DNA from: an uncultured Gemmatimonadota bacterium
GTDB taxonomy: Bacteria; Gemmatimonadota; Gemmatimonadetes; Longimicrobiales; Longimicrobiaceae
DNA length: 34,854 nucleotides
NCBI GenBank assembly: GCA_902805735.1
Contig: CADCTW010000215.1
Location: 1-34,854 of the forward strand
Reading direction: 5' to 3'
How positions within the stretch are numbered: position 1 is the first letter of the stretch; each line of letters begins with the position of its first letter. The position numbers were made by a program, and so were the translations under genes. Of this stretch, positions 14,348-22,620 are shown piece after piece. A model generated the notes under the pieces. The model did no database searches. It had not been told where the DNA came from and saw only the letters and a list, made by a program, of their open reading frames with translations.

Positions 14348-16720
14348 TCAGTCCGCCGCCAGCGCCTCGTCGCTCTTTAGAGGAACGGGACGGGCTTCGC
14401 GCAGCAGCTCCCACAAGCGGTTGGGGCTCAGGGGGATCTCGCGGATCTCCAGGGCCAGGTGGGGGAGCGCGTCTTCCACCGCCTGCGCGAAGACGGCGCC
14501 GGTGGGGATGCAGCCGGCCTCGCCCACGCCCTTGAGGCCCAGCGGGTTCAGGGGCGCGGCGGTCTCGCGGTGGGCCATCTCCACGCGCGGCACGTCCAGG
14601 GCCGTGGGGAGCAGGTAGTCCGCGAAGGAGGCGTTCATCAGCTGGCCCCCTTCGTCGTACACCAGCTTCTCGTAGAAGGCGTTGCCGATGCCGTGCGCCA
14701 CGCCGCCCTGCACCTGGCCGGCCACGATCACCGGGTTGATCAGCTTGCCGCAGTCGTGCACCACCACGTAGCGGTCGATGCGCACCATCCCCGTGTCCGG
14801 ATCCACCTCGACGACCATGGCGTGGACGCCGCTGGCCGTGCTGCCGTGGTCCGGGCCGAAGTAGGCCGTGGCCTCCAGCCCCGGCTCCGTGCCCGGCACC
14901 ACGGCGCCGCGCAGGGGGTTGGCGTGGCCGGCGAGCTGGCCGAAGGTGATGGAGCGCGACGGGTCCGCGATCACGCGCACGGTGCCACGCTCCAACTCCA
15001 CCTCGTGCGGCTCCACGCCCAGCACGCGCGCGCCTACTCCCAGCACCTTGCCGCGCACCGAGAGGGCGGCCTCGTGGCAGGCGCTCCCCGCCACCACCGC
15101 CCCGCGCGACGCAAAGGTGCCCGTGCCCCAGCCGAACTCGCGCGTGTCGCCCGTCACCACGTGCACGTCGCTCACGTCCACGTCCAGCACCTCGGCCACG
15201 ATCTGCGCGAAAGCGGTGTAGTGGCCCTGGCCCTGCGTCCCCAAGCCCGTCGCCACGCGCACGCGGCCGCTGGGCTCCACCGTGACGCGCGCGCCCTCGT
15301 ACGGCCCGATCCCCGTGCCCTCCACGTACGACACGATCCCCATCCCGATGAAGCGCCCCTCCTCGCGCAGCCGCGCCTGCTCGCGCCGGAACTCGTCGCG
15401 GCCCACGATGTCCAGCGCGGCCTCCAGCGCGGGGGCGTAGTTGCCGCTGTCGTAGTAGAGGGGCGCGAAGTCCTGGAAGAGGATCTGGAAGGTGTGCGGG
15501 AAGACGTCCTCGCGCAGGTAGTTGCGGCGGCGGATCTCGTGCGGCGTCAGCCCCAGCTCGCGCGCGGCGATGTCCAGCAGGCGCTCCATCACGAACACGC
15601 CGTGCTGCCGCCCCGCCCCACGCACCGGCGTCACCGTGACGGTGTTGGTGAACACCGCGCGGAACTCGCTGTGGTACGCCGGCACGTCGTATGGCCCCAG
15701 CAGCGTGCACTGGCTGTTGATGGGCACCGTGAGGCCGTACGGGTCGTACGCCCCCGTGTCGTGGAAGAAGAAGTCGCGCACCCCCAGGATCTTGCCGTCC
15801 CGCGAGAGCGCGATCTCCGCGTCGTGGATCTGCGAGCGCTCCTGCGTGGTGGCGAAGAAGTTCTCCTGGCGGTCCTCGGCCCACTTCACCGGCCGCCCCA
15901 GGCGCATGGCGGCCCAGGGAACGAGCACCTCCTCCGGGTAGAACATCATGATCTTGGGCCCGAACCCGCCCCCTACGTACGGCGCCACCACGCGCACCTG
16001 TGACTCCAGCAGCCCCAGCATCCGCGCCAGCCCGTTGCGGATGGGGATGGGCGCCTGCGTCGTGTCCCAGACGGTGAGCTCCTCCGCCCGGGCATCCCAG
16101 CGCGCCACCACCGCGCGGTTCTCCATGGCCGCCGCCGCGCCGCGGTCGTAGTGGAAGCGGCGGTTGATGACCAGCTCCGCGCCCTTCTTCGCCTCCTCGT
16201 AGTCCCCGTGCCGCTGCGCCACGTGCGCGGCCAGGTTGGTGCCGAGCTGGGGGTGGATGACGGGCGCGTCCGGGGCGAGCGCCGCCTCCAGGTCCACCAC
16301 GGGATCGAGCGGCTCGTACTCCACCATCACGTCGGCGGCGGCGTCTTCGGCCAGGTAGCGGCTCTCGGCGATCACCATGGCGATGGCCTCGCCCACGTGC
16401 CGCACGCGGTCCCTGGCCAGCGGCACCTGCGACGCCTGGTTGAAGACGAGCCCTTCCACGGGCGGCGGCGGCACCAGGAGGGGCCCGGGCTGCCAGTAGT
16501 CGCCCAGCATCTCCGCGGTGATGACGGCCGCCACGCCGGGGCGCGCCAGGGCGGCCGCGGTGTCCACGCCCAGGATCAGCGCGTGCGCGTGGTCGCTGCG
16601 CACGAACGCCACGTGCAGCATCCCATCCAGGTGCACGTCGTCCACGAAGAGCGCGTTGCCGGTGAGGAGGCGGCGGTCTTCGTTGCGCACGGGCGACGAG
16701 CCCACGTGGCCGCGGCTCAC
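14348..16720 (-). CDS. Molybdenum hydroxylase large subunit (form II CoxL / xanthine dehydrogenase family)
   Basis: A 790-residue molybdopterin-cytosine-dinucleotide-binding catalytic subunit. Seen: N-terminal a/b-hammerhead domain (about 15-130), GGGFGPK (250-256), active-site loop VRGAGR (366-371), 'TGLGTQGQGHYTAFAQ' and the catalytic Glu in GVGEAG (Glu734). True form I CO dehydrogenases carry AYxCSFR at the loop; this one does not, so CO oxidation is unlikely. Hydroxylation of an N-heterocycle or aldehyde is expected. GTG 16720 overlaps the small-subunit stop by 4 nt (GTGA). The adjacent NCS1 permease suggests a nucleobase-like substrate. Mo cofactor insertion factors are not in the window. 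Confidence 0.93.
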   Translation of the reverse strand: MSRGHVGSSPVRNEDRRLLTGNALFVDDVHLDGMLHVAFVRSDHAHALILGVDTAAALARPGVAAVITAEMLGDYWQPGPLLVPPPPVEGLVFNQASQVPLARDRVRHVGEAIAMVIAESRYLAEDAAADVMVEYEPLDPVVDLEAALAPDAPVIHPQLGTNLAAHVAQRHGDYEEAKKGAELVINRRFHYDRGAAAAMENRAVVARWDARAEELTVWDTTQAPIPIRNGLARMLGLLESQVRVVAPYVGGGFGPKIMMFYPEEVLVPWAAMRLGRPVKWAEDRQENFFATTQERSQIHDAEIALSRDGKILGVRDFFFHDTGAYDPYGLTVPINSQCTLLGPYDVPAYHSEFRAVFTNTVTVTPVRGAGRQHGVFVMERLLDIAARELGLTPHEIRRRNYLREDVFPHTFQILFQDFAPLYYDSGNYAPALEAALDIVGRDEFRREQARLREEGRFIGMGIVSYVEGTGIGPYEGARVTVEPSGRVRVATGLGTQGQGHYTAFAQIVAEVLDVDVSDVHVVTGDTREFGWGTGTFASRGAVVAGSACHEAALSVRGKVLGVGARVLGVEPHEVELERGTVRVIADPSRSITFGQLAGHANPLRGAVVPGTEPGLEATAYFGPDHGSTASGVHAMVVEVDPDTGMVRIDRYVVVHDCGKLINPVIVAGQVQGGVAHGIGNAFYEKLVYDEGGQLMNASFADYLLPTALDVPRVEMAHRETAAPLNPLGLKGVGEAGCIPTGAVFAQAVEDALPHLALEIREIPLSPNRLWELLREARPVPLKSDEALAAD

Positions 16721-17193
16721 CGGGCGCGCTCCGCCGCGAGCTGCACGGCTTCCACGATGTTCTGGTAGCCGGTGCAGCGGCACAGGTTGCCGGAGAGCGC
16801 TTCGCGGATGGCGTGCTCGTCCGGCGACGGCTCGTCGCGCAGGAAGGGAAGCATGGACATCAGGATCCCCGGCGTGCAGAAGCCGCACTGCAGCCCGTGC
16901 GCGTCGCGAAAGGCCTCCTGCAGCGGGTGAAGGGTGCCGTCGGGCGAGGCGAGCCCCTCCACGGTGCCCACCTCCGTGCCGTCCGCCTGCACGGCGAACA
17001 CCAGGCACGAGCGCACGGCCTCGCCATCCATCAGCACCGTGCACGCGCCGCAGACGCCGTGCTCGCACCCCACGTGCGTGCCCGTGAGGCGCAGGTCGTG
17101 GCGCAGGAAGTCGCTCAGCAGCAGCCGAGGCTCCACCGTGCGCCGGTACTCGGCGCCGTTGACCGAAACGGAGATCTCCACCGGTTGCTGCAT
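16717..17193 (-). CDS. Molybdenum hydroxylase [2Fe-2S] subunit (CoxS-like)
   Basis: A 158-residue electron-transfer subunit with the two expected clusters. The plant-ferredoxin-type N-terminal domain has Cys43, Cys48, Cys51 and Cys63 ('CEHGVCGAC'). The C-terminal helical domain has Cys103, Cys106, Cys138 and Cys140 ('CGFCTPG', 'CRCTGY'). All eight ligands are present and the length is normal. It is first in the minus-strand set small-large-(gap)-CoxG-FAD subunit, coupled to the large subunit by a GTGA overlap. No Shine-Dalgarno is obvious. The upstream 353-nt gap to the divergent ligase gene should hold its promoter, but it also contains an inverted-repeat element. Confidence 0.95.
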   Translation of the reverse strand: MQQPVEISVSVNGAEYRRTVEPRLLLSDFLRHDLRLTGTHVGCEHGVCGACTVLMDGEAVRSCLVFAVQADGTEVGTVEGLASPDGTLHPLQEAFRDAHGLQCGFCTPGILMSMLPFLRDEPSPDEHAIREALSGNLCRCTGYQNIVEAVQLAAERAR

Positions 17194-17359
17194 GTGCGCC
17201 GGGGACAGGATGGGAGGGAGGTGCCTACCGGGAACAGATAGACCGCGCGCGGCGGCGTGGCAAGAGCATCACGGGAAATGATGCGCGGCGCGGGTCGGGC
17301 GCCTACCTTGAAACGCGATCTCGCACCGCGCGGAGACACTCTCTGGCGGCGTCGGCCCG

Positions 17360-17479
17360 CCGGGGGATGAATCCCCCGGCTGCAACTACGGGAAGCCCGC
17401 TGAAGCGGGCTCCGTAGCCGGACCCATGCGAGCCCGCTTCAGCGGGCTTCCCGTGGTCCCAGCGGGGGGATTTATCCCC
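17360..17479. repeat. 120-bp nested inverted repeat (element B) in the divergent intergenic gap
   Basis: Perfect 22-bp arms (17390-17411, 17431-17452) are each nearly palindromic themselves (AGCCCGC-TGAA-GCGGGCT). They are flanked outside by CCGGGGG/CCCCCGG (17360-17366, 17373-17379) and GGGGAT/ATCCCC (17466-17471, 17474-17479). The rest of the 17194-17546 gap shows no gene; no convincing promoter was found. Confidence 0.92.
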
Positions 17480-17546
17480 TCGCGCGGCGGGGCGAACCAG
17501 CCCCGGTTGTTCCTGAGCATACCTCACCCCTCCCACCCGAGGAACC

Positions 17547-19043
17547 ATGGCCCTTTCCGGCGCTCCGCCCATCGTCGCCCGTGCCGAAGCGGCAGCGGGA
17601 CGCACCTGCATCGTGGCCGACGAAGGCACCTTTTCGTACGCGGAGCTGCTGGAGGCGTCGGGGCGGGTGGCGGCGGCGCTGCTGGACGGGCGCGCGGATC
17701 TGGAGGGGGCGCGTGTCGCCTTCCTGGCGCCGCCGGGGTGGGATTACGTGGCCGTGCAGTGGGGGGTGTGGCGCGCGGGTGGCGTGGCGGTGCCGCTCGC
17801 CGTGTCGCACCCCGAGGCGGAGCTGGAGTACGTGGTGCGGGATGCGGACGCGGAGATCGTGGTAGCGCACCCCGACCTCGCGGCGGCGCTGCGGGGCGTG
17901 GCGGAGCGCAACGGGCGGCGCTTCCTGCTGGCGGGCGAGGCGCTCGCGGCCGAGCCCGCGCCCCTGCCCGGCGTGGACGAAGAGCGGCCGGCGCTCATCA
18001 TCTACACCAGCGGCACCACCGGGCGGCCGAAAGGGGTCGTGTCCACGCACGCCAACCTGCGCGCGCAAGTCACCACGCTGGTGGACGCGTGGGGGTGGAC
18101 GGCGGAGGACCGCACCCTGCTCGTGCTGCCGCTGCACCACGTGCACGGCATCGTCAACGTGCTGTGCTGCGCGCTGTGGTCCGGCGCCGTCTGCGAGATC
18201 CTCCCCCGCTTCGACGCGGACGAGACGTGGCGCGCCATCGAGAGCGGCCGGCTCACGCTGTTCATGGCCGTGCCCACCGTCTACCGCCGCCTGATCGCCG
18301 CGTATGACGAGGCGGACGACGAGCGGCGCGCGCGCATGGTGGCGGGATGCAGGCGGATGCGGCTGATGGTGTCCGGATCGGCCGCGCTCCCCGTGCAGAT
18401 GCTGGAGAGGTGGCGCGAGATCAGCGGCCACACGCTCCTGGAGCGCTACGGGATGACGGAGATCGGCATGGCGCTCTCCAACCCGCTGGAGGGCGAGCGG
18501 CGTCCCGGCTCCGTGGGCCTGCCGCTTCCCGGCGTGGAAACGCGGGTGGTGGATGATGAAGGCCGCCCGGTTCCCCCCGGCACGCCGGGCGACCTGGAGA
18601 TCCGCGGCCCCAGCGTCTTCCACCAGTACTGGCGCCGCCCCGAGGCCACCGCCGAGTCCTTCCGCGACGGCTGGTTCCGCACCGGTGACGTGGCGGTGGT
18701 CGAGGATGGCTACTACCGCCTCCTGGGCCGCCGCAGCGTGGACATCATCAAGACGGGCGGCTTCAAGGTCTCCGCCCTGGAGATCGAGGAGGTGCTGCGC
18801 GAGCACCCGGCCATCGGCGAGTGCGCGGTGGTGGGGATCGACGACGAGGAGTGGGGCGAGCGCGTGTGCCTGGCCGTGGAAGCCACGGGCGACCTCCCGC
18901 CCCTCCCCGAGCTGCAGGCGTGGGCCCGCCAGCGCCTGGCCCCCTACAAGCTCCCCCGCGACCTCCGCCTGGTCGACTCCCTTCCCCGCAATGCCATGGG
19001 CAAAGTCGTCAAGCCGGAAGTCGCCAAACTGTTCGCGCGGTAG
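17547..19043 (+). CDS. matB: Malonyl-CoA synthetase-like acyl-CoA ligase (MatB/ACSF3 type)
   Basis: A 498-residue AMP-forming ligase. Seen: P-loop-like 'YTSGTTGRPKGVVSTH' (about 152-167), 'LPLHHVHGIVN' (typical of MatB/ACSF3 malonate ligases), 'ERYGMTEIGMALSNP', 'GWFRTGDVAVVEDGYYRLLGR' and the C-terminal Lys in 'PRNAMGKVVKPEV'. Length and motif spacing fit MatB, which makes malonyl-CoA from malonate, CoA and ATP; a methylmalonate or other short diacid is possible. GAGGAA lies just upstream of ATG 17547. It is divergent from the Mo hydroxylase genes and convergent with an amidase operon, consistent with use of malonate released by them. Confidence 0.82.
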   Translation: MALSGAPPIVARAEAAAGRTCIVADEGTFSYAELLEASGRVAAALLDGRADLEGARVAFLAPPGWDYVAVQWGVWRAGGVAVPLAVSHPEAELEYVVRDADAEIVVAHPDLAAALRGVAERNGRRFLLAGEALAAEPAPLPGVDEERPALIIYTSGTTGRPKGVVSTHANLRAQVTTLVDAWGWTAEDRTLLVLPLHHVHGIVNVLCCALWSGAVCEILPRFDADETWRAIESGRLTLFMAVPTVYRRLIAAYDEADDERRARMVAGCRRMRLMVSGSAALPVQMLERWREISGHTLLERYGMTEIGMALSNPLEGERRPGSVGLPLPGVETRVVDDEGRPVPPGTPGDLEIRGPSVFHQYWRRPEATAESFRDGWFRTGDVAVVEDGYYRLLGRRSVDIIKTGGFKVSALEIEEVLREHPAIGECAVVGIDDEEWGERVCLAVEATGDLPPLPELQAWARQRLAPYKLPRDLRLVDSLPRNAMGKVVKPEVAKLFAR

Positions 19044-19064
19044 GGGCTTGGCTCGTGCTGACGG

Positions 19065-19254
19065 CGGGCCCTCACCCCCCCGACCCCCGCTCTCCCGATA
19101 ACGGGAGAGGGGGGCGATTTCCACGCATCTGCCCGTCACTGAGCCGTTGGCGCCGCCGCGGCCCCGAGAAAAGCCAAATCACCGGCCTGTACCGAAGATG
19201 CGCCCCCCCTCGCCCAGCTGTTTGGGAGAGGGGGGGCGGGCGGGTGAGGGCCCG
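19065..19254. repeat. 190-bp inverted element (family C, copy 1)
   Basis: Outer arms CGGGCCCTCACCC (19065-19077) and GGGTGAGGGCCCG (19242-19254) pair over 13 bp. Inside the left end is a hairpin CTCTCCCG-ATAA-CGGGAGAG (19090-19109). The same layout recurs at 34151-34358. No coding signal is seen in the 19044-19342 gap. Confidence 0.88.
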
Positions 19255-19276
19255 CCGGCGCGCGCCCGAAGTGGTC

Positions 19277-19305
19277 CCCTCTCCCACGCAGTTTGTGGGA
19301 GAGGG
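19277..19305. repeat. 11-bp hairpin adjoining family C element
   Basis: CCCTCTCCCAC (19277-19287) and GTGGGAGAGGG (19295-19305) pair perfectly around a 7-nt loop. The downstream 'GGGTGAGGGCGCCC' repeats the family C end, so this looks like a second, partial copy. It lies between convergent genes and could also act as a terminator, without a U-tract. Confidence 0.75.
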
Positions 19306-19342
19306 TGGCGGCTCTCAGGCCGCCGGGTGAGGGCGCCCCCGC

Positions 19343-19645
19343 CTACGCCCCCGGCATGAACCGGGACCTCGCCTGCAGCAGCGCCTCCTCCGCCTCCCCC
19401 ACCGAGCCGTCCGCCAGCGCACCGGCGGCGCGCGACAGGCTTTCGCGGGCCTGCTCCAGGATGGGGCGCGGGATGCCGTCCTCGATGCGCGCCGTGCGCC
19501 ACGTCTCCCCCTCCAGCGCCCCCCGCGCGTCGTTGACGCGGCCCTCGCGCAGGTTCATCAACAGCTCGTCGATCCAGCCGACGAGGTTTGCGGTGGCCTG
19601 CGAGCCGGTGAAGATGGAATGCGGATCGGACCCCTGGTCGCTCAT
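19343..19645 (-). CDS. 100-residue helical protein of unknown function, coupled to the amidase
   Basis: A 100-residue acidic, Ala/Leu/Arg-rich protein predicted to be helical, with no signal peptide or Cys. Segments such as 'LVGWIDELLMNLREGRVNDARGALEGE' and 'PRPILEQARESLSRAAGALADGSVGEAEEALLQARSRF' suggest a helical bundle or repeat. ATG 19645 overlaps the amidase TGA by 4 nt (ATGA), implying coupled synthesis. I do not recognise the family. A small accessory subunit of the amidase is possible but is only inferred from the overlap. Confidence 0.72.
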   Translation of the reverse strand: MSDQGSDPHSIFTGSQATANLVGWIDELLMNLREGRVNDARGALEGETWRTARIEDGIPRPILEQARESLSRAAGALADGSVGEAEEALLQARSRFMPGA

Positions 19646-21066
19646 CCTCGCTCCTCGCTGGAGAACCTGGGCGGCAGCCCGACCGGGCGGAGCCGCTGCA
19701 CCACCGACGCCGCCGCCAGCGCCCGCTCCTCCCCCCGCGGCGGCCCCACGATCTGCAGCCCCACCGGCATCCCCTCCGCGTCCAGCCCCGCAGGGACGGA
19801 CGCCACGGGGAGCCCCGTGAGGCTGAGCACGAAGGTGGGCGCGATCCAGTCCACGTACGTCTCCATCTCCCGCCCGCCCACCGTGCGCGGGAAGTTCTCC
19901 TCCACCACGAAGGGCGGCACCGCCATGGTGGGGGTCAGCAGCAGGTCGTACTCGGTGAAGAAGGAGCGGAAGCGCTCCCAGATGCGCCGCCGCGCGCCCT
20001 CCGCGGCCCCCAGCGACTCCACCGTGGTGGCGAGGCCGGCGCGCACGTTGTTGGCCACGTTGGGACCGAAGTGCTCCAGCTTGTCCAGGTGGGGGTGGAG
20101 CTGGGATACGAACCAGAGCCCGCGCAGCGCCAGGAAGGCCGGGCGGCCGTAGGCGAGGTCCAGCTCGATCTCGTCCACCGTGGCGCCCGCCTCGCGCAGG
20201 GCCAGCGCCCCCTCGCGGCACACGCGCTCCACCCCCGCGTCGATGCCGATCCCCGCGATGTCGGGGCAGTAGGCCACCCGCAGCCCGCGCGCCTCCGCGG
20301 CGCGGACGGCGGCGGCGAAGTCGCGCCCCTCCACCGGCTGGGCGAGCGGGGCGCGGTCGCCGGCGCCGGCCGCGGCCTGCAGCCCCAGCGCCACGTCTTC
20401 GGCGCCGCGCCCCATCACCCCCGTCACCTGCATCGTGTCCCACATGAAGTCCTGCGGCCAGGTGGGTACGAGGCCCACGGAGGGGCGCAGCCCCACCACT
20501 CCGCAAAAGGATGCGGGGATGCGCAGCGAGCCGCCCAGGTCCGTGCCCTGCGCCAGCGCGAACATCCCCGTCGCCAGCCCCACGGCCCCGCCGCCCGTGG
20601 AGCCGCCCGCGCTGCGCTCCGGGTTCCAGGGGTTGCGCGTGCGGCCGAAAACGGGGTTGAAGGTGTTGCCGCCCGCGGCGAACTCCGGCGTGTTCGTCTT
20701 GCCCACGATCACGGCCCCGGCGGCGCGCAGGCGCTCCACCACCTGCGCGTCGTGCTCGGGCACGTGGTCCGCGAAGAGCGGCGACCCGTAGGTGGTGCGC
20801 ACCCCCGCGACCTCGGTGACGTCCTTGATCCCCACCGTCACCCCCGCCAGCGGCCCCACCTCCTCGCCGCGCGCGATGCGCGCTTCCAGCGCCGCCGCCT
20901 CTTCCCGCGCGCGCGGGTTGAGCGTCACCACCGCGTTGAGCTCGGGGTTGAAGCGCTCGATACGCGCCATGCAGGCATCCAGCACGTCCACGGGCGAGAG
21001 CTCCCGCGCGCGCACCCTTCGGGCGACCTCGGCGGCTGAAAGCAGGGCGAGCGAATCGTCGGGCAT
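19642..21066 (-). CDS. Amidase-signature hydrolase
   Basis: A 474-residue amidase of the Ser-cisSer-Lys family. Triad candidates are Lys81 ('VGIKDV'), Ser156 ('GGSTGGG') and nucleophile Ser180 ('GTDLGGSLRIPASFCG'). The 24-residue spacing between the two serines matches malonamidase E2. The family includes malonamidase, GatA and many broad-specificity amidases, so the substrate cannot be read from sequence. Near a malonyl-CoA synthetase-like gene, release of malonate from malonamate or ureidomalonate is attractive but inferred. Start ATG 21066 is chosen where conserved sequence starts; the frame continues to 21111. It is coupled to the 100-aa protein gene (ATGA). Confidence 0.9.
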   Translation of the reverse strand: MPDDSLALLSAAEVARRVRARELSPVDVLDACMARIERFNPELNAVVTLNPRAREEAAALEARIARGEEVGPLAGVTVGIKDVTEVAGVRTTYGSPLFADHVPEHDAQVVERLRAAGAVIVGKTNTPEFAAGGNTFNPVFGRTRNPWNPERSAGGSTGGGAVGLATGMFALAQGTDLGGSLRIPASFCGVVGLRPSVGLVPTWPQDFMWDTMQVTGVMGRGAEDVALGLQAAAGAGDRAPLAQPVEGRDFAAAVRAAEARGLRVAYCPDIAGIGIDAGVERVCREGALALREAGATVDEIELDLAYGRPAFLALRGLWFVSQLHPHLDKLEHFGPNVANNVRAGLATTVESLGAAEGARRRIWERFRSFFTEYDLLLTPTMAVPPFVVEENFPRTVGGREMETYVDWIAPTFVLSLTGLPVASVPAGLDAEGMPVGLQIVGPPRGEERALAAASVVQRLRPVGLPPRFSSEERG

Positions 21067-21122
21067 GATGGGCGGGTGAAAGGGTTTCCGGCAGAGTAGC
21101 GCGCGTGCCAACGAACGGCAAT

Positions 21123-21144
21123 CTCACACACAGGCACAGAGAGG
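21123..21144. repeat. Left arm of the 3'-end palindrome (copy 9a)
   Basis: CTCACACACAGGCACAGAG abuts the stop codon (21145-21147) of the FAD oxidoreductase. The matching right arm lies at the other end of that gene (22347-22377). Confidence 0.8.
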
Positions 21145-22341
21145 CTATATCCACGCGCCGTCCGTGAAGAGCTCGCCGCGCTGGAAGCGGTCCGCGGCCA
21201 GGGGGGCGATGGGAAAGGTGGAGCAGCGGCCGTCGGCGGCCAGCTCGGCGACGGCGAGGCCGGTGGCGGGGGCCAGCATCAGGCCGTGCCCGCTGAAGCC
21301 GGCGGCGACGATGAAGCCGGGGAGCGCGGGGTGCTCGCCGAGGATGCCGTTCTGGTCCGGCGTCATCTCGTACAGCCCGGCCCACGCTTCGGCCACGGAG
21401 TGCACGCGCGCGGCCGGGTAGCGGCGCGCGAGCACCGGCAGCATCTCGCCCTCCAGGCGCCCGTGGTCGCACTCGAAGTTCTCGCCCGCGGGCTCGTCCT
21501 CGCGCGAGCGGCCGATCACCAGGCGCTGGGGGTCGCCGGGGGCGCGGGGGTCGTCCAGGCGCCAGTGCGTGCCGTCCGGGTCGAAGATCATGGGGATGCG
21601 CGAGGGGAGCGGCTCGTGGAGTTGCAGGCGGAACAGGTGCTGGCGCACGGGGGTGATGGGGAGCGACAGCCCCGCCGCGCTCCCCACCGCCGCGGCGTAG
21701 GCCCCGGCCGCGTTCACCACCACGGGCGCCGCGACCGAGCGCTCGCCCCGCGCCGTCTCCATGCGCACCCCGCACACGCGCCCGCCGCTCCGCTCCACCT
21801 CCACCACCGCGCCGTGCACGTACTCCGCCCCCGCCGACTGCGCCAGCGCGCGCAGGCCGGTGAGCACTTCGCGGGGGTCCAGGTAGCCGTCCTCGGGGCC
21901 GAATACTCCCAGCTCGATGTCGCCCGTCTCCAGCCCCGGCACGTGCGCGGCGACCTGCGCGCGTGTCCAGCGCTCCACGCGGGCGCCGCTGGCCCGCTGC
22001 GCCTGGAAGCGCCGCTCCAGCGCCCCCGCCCCCGCCGCATCGGCCAGGAACAGGTAGCCGCGCTGGCGGAACCACGCCCGTGACGCATGCCCCGCGGCAC
22101 GCGTCAGCTCGTCGAAGCGGCGGTAGAACTCCACGCTGTGGCGGGCCATCGCCACGTTGAGCGCGGAGCCGTACTGCTGCCGGATGCCGCCGGTCGCCAG
22201 GCGCGAGGATGCGCGGGCGTAGGTGGGATCGCGCTCGGCCACCACGACACGTGCGCCGGGGAGCCGCTGGCGCAGGTGAAGCGCGCTGCTCGATCCCACC
22301 ACCCCGCCCCCCACCACGACCACGTCCGCCGTCTCGCGCAT
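21145..22341 (-). CDS. FAD-dependent oxidoreductase, DAO family
   Basis: A 398-residue flavoprotein of the D-amino-acid oxidase/sarcosine oxidase fold. Seen: the Rossmann motif 'VVVVGGGVVGSSSALHL' (7-23), an acidic strand end 'VVVAERD', 'GVFGPEDGYLDPREVLTGL' and the C-terminal 'AWAGLYEMTPDQNGILGEHP ... GFSGHGLMLAPATG', as in FOXRED1/GlyA-type oxidases. It probably oxidises an amine or imino acid; the substrate is unknown. It lies upstream of the amidase gene in the same direction, 78 nt apart. The whole gene sits between the two arms of a split palindrome (21123-21144 and 22347-22377), which suggests it arrived as a separate unit. Confidence 0.88.
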   Translation of the reverse strand: MRETADVVVVGGGVVGSSSALHLRQRLPGARVVVAERDPTYARASSRLATGGIRQQYGSALNVAMARHSVEFYRRFDELTRAAGHASRAWFRQRGYLFLADAAGAGALERRFQAQRASGARVERWTRAQVAAHVPGLETGDIELGVFGPEDGYLDPREVLTGLRALAQSAGAEYVHGAVVEVERSGGRVCGVRMETARGERSVAAPVVVNAAGAYAAAVGSAAGLSLPITPVRQHLFRLQLHEPLPSRIPMIFDPDGTHWRLDDPRAPGDPQRLVIGRSREDEPAGENFECDHGRLEGEMLPVLARRYPAARVHSVAEAWAGLYEMTPDQNGILGEHPALPGFIVAAGFSGHGLMLAPATGLAVAELAADGRCSTFPIAPLAADRFQRGELFTDGAWI

Positions 22342-22346
22342 GATTC

Positions 22347-22377
22347 TTCTCTCTGTGTCCCTGTGCCTCGGTGTGAG
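22347..22377. repeat. Right arm of the 3'-end palindrome (copy 9b)
   Basis: TCTCTCTGTGTCCCTGTGCC followed by TCGGTGTGAG matches the right arm of the family, 5 nt upstream of the FAD oxidoreductase start. No left arm is adjacent. Confidence 0.8.
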
Positions 22378-22516
22378 CCCATGCCGTTCTCCAGCGGCCC
22401 CGATCTTGAAACAGTTGGATCACGGGACCGGCGAATCGCTTGCGGAGAGCGGCGAACCGGCCCACCTTTGCGGCAAACCCGTAATTCTGCCCGGGCGCGG
22501 TGCGCGCCGGGTCCCT

Positions 22517-22607
22517 ACGACAAACGGCAAACCCGGCGAAAGCCGGCGACGCAAAGCTACGAGGCTAAAGCCGCTCGCACGAGCCGCCATGCCAGTCGGG
22601 CCGCCGA
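22517..22607 (+). promoter_or_regulatory. c-di-GMP-I (GEMM) riboswitch
   Basis: The conserved core is seen in order. 'GGCAAACC' (22526-22533) leads into a stem closed by a GAAA tetraloop (22538-22541). Then come 'GACGCAAAGC' (22548-22557), the tetraloop-receptor-like 'GGCTAA' (22563-22568), a second stem, and 'ATGCCAG' (22589-22595) before a closing GGG. This is the class I c-di-GMP aptamer layout. It lies about 70 nt upstream of a GGDEF-EAL gene, so c-di-GMP would feed back on an enzyme of its own metabolism. The expression platform is unclear; a CCCCG-CCG-CGGGG hairpin at about 22654-22667 overlaps the ribosome site of the downstream gene. The rest of the 22342-22676 gap shows only the half palindrome. 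Confidence 0.85.
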
Positions 22608-22620
22608 ACAGGTGATCGCC

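Noticed and set aside
10432..17193. Aerobic CO dehydrogenase (coxMSL) operon
   Set aside because: The large subunit lacks the form I Cys loop and the cluster contains a nucleobase permease and an amide hydrolase; another substrate is more likely.
22471..22500. A second 'CGGCAAACCC' upstream of the riboswitch considered as a tandem aptamer
   Set aside because: It lacks the GAAA stem, GACGCAAAGC and receptor segments; only the short motif is shared.
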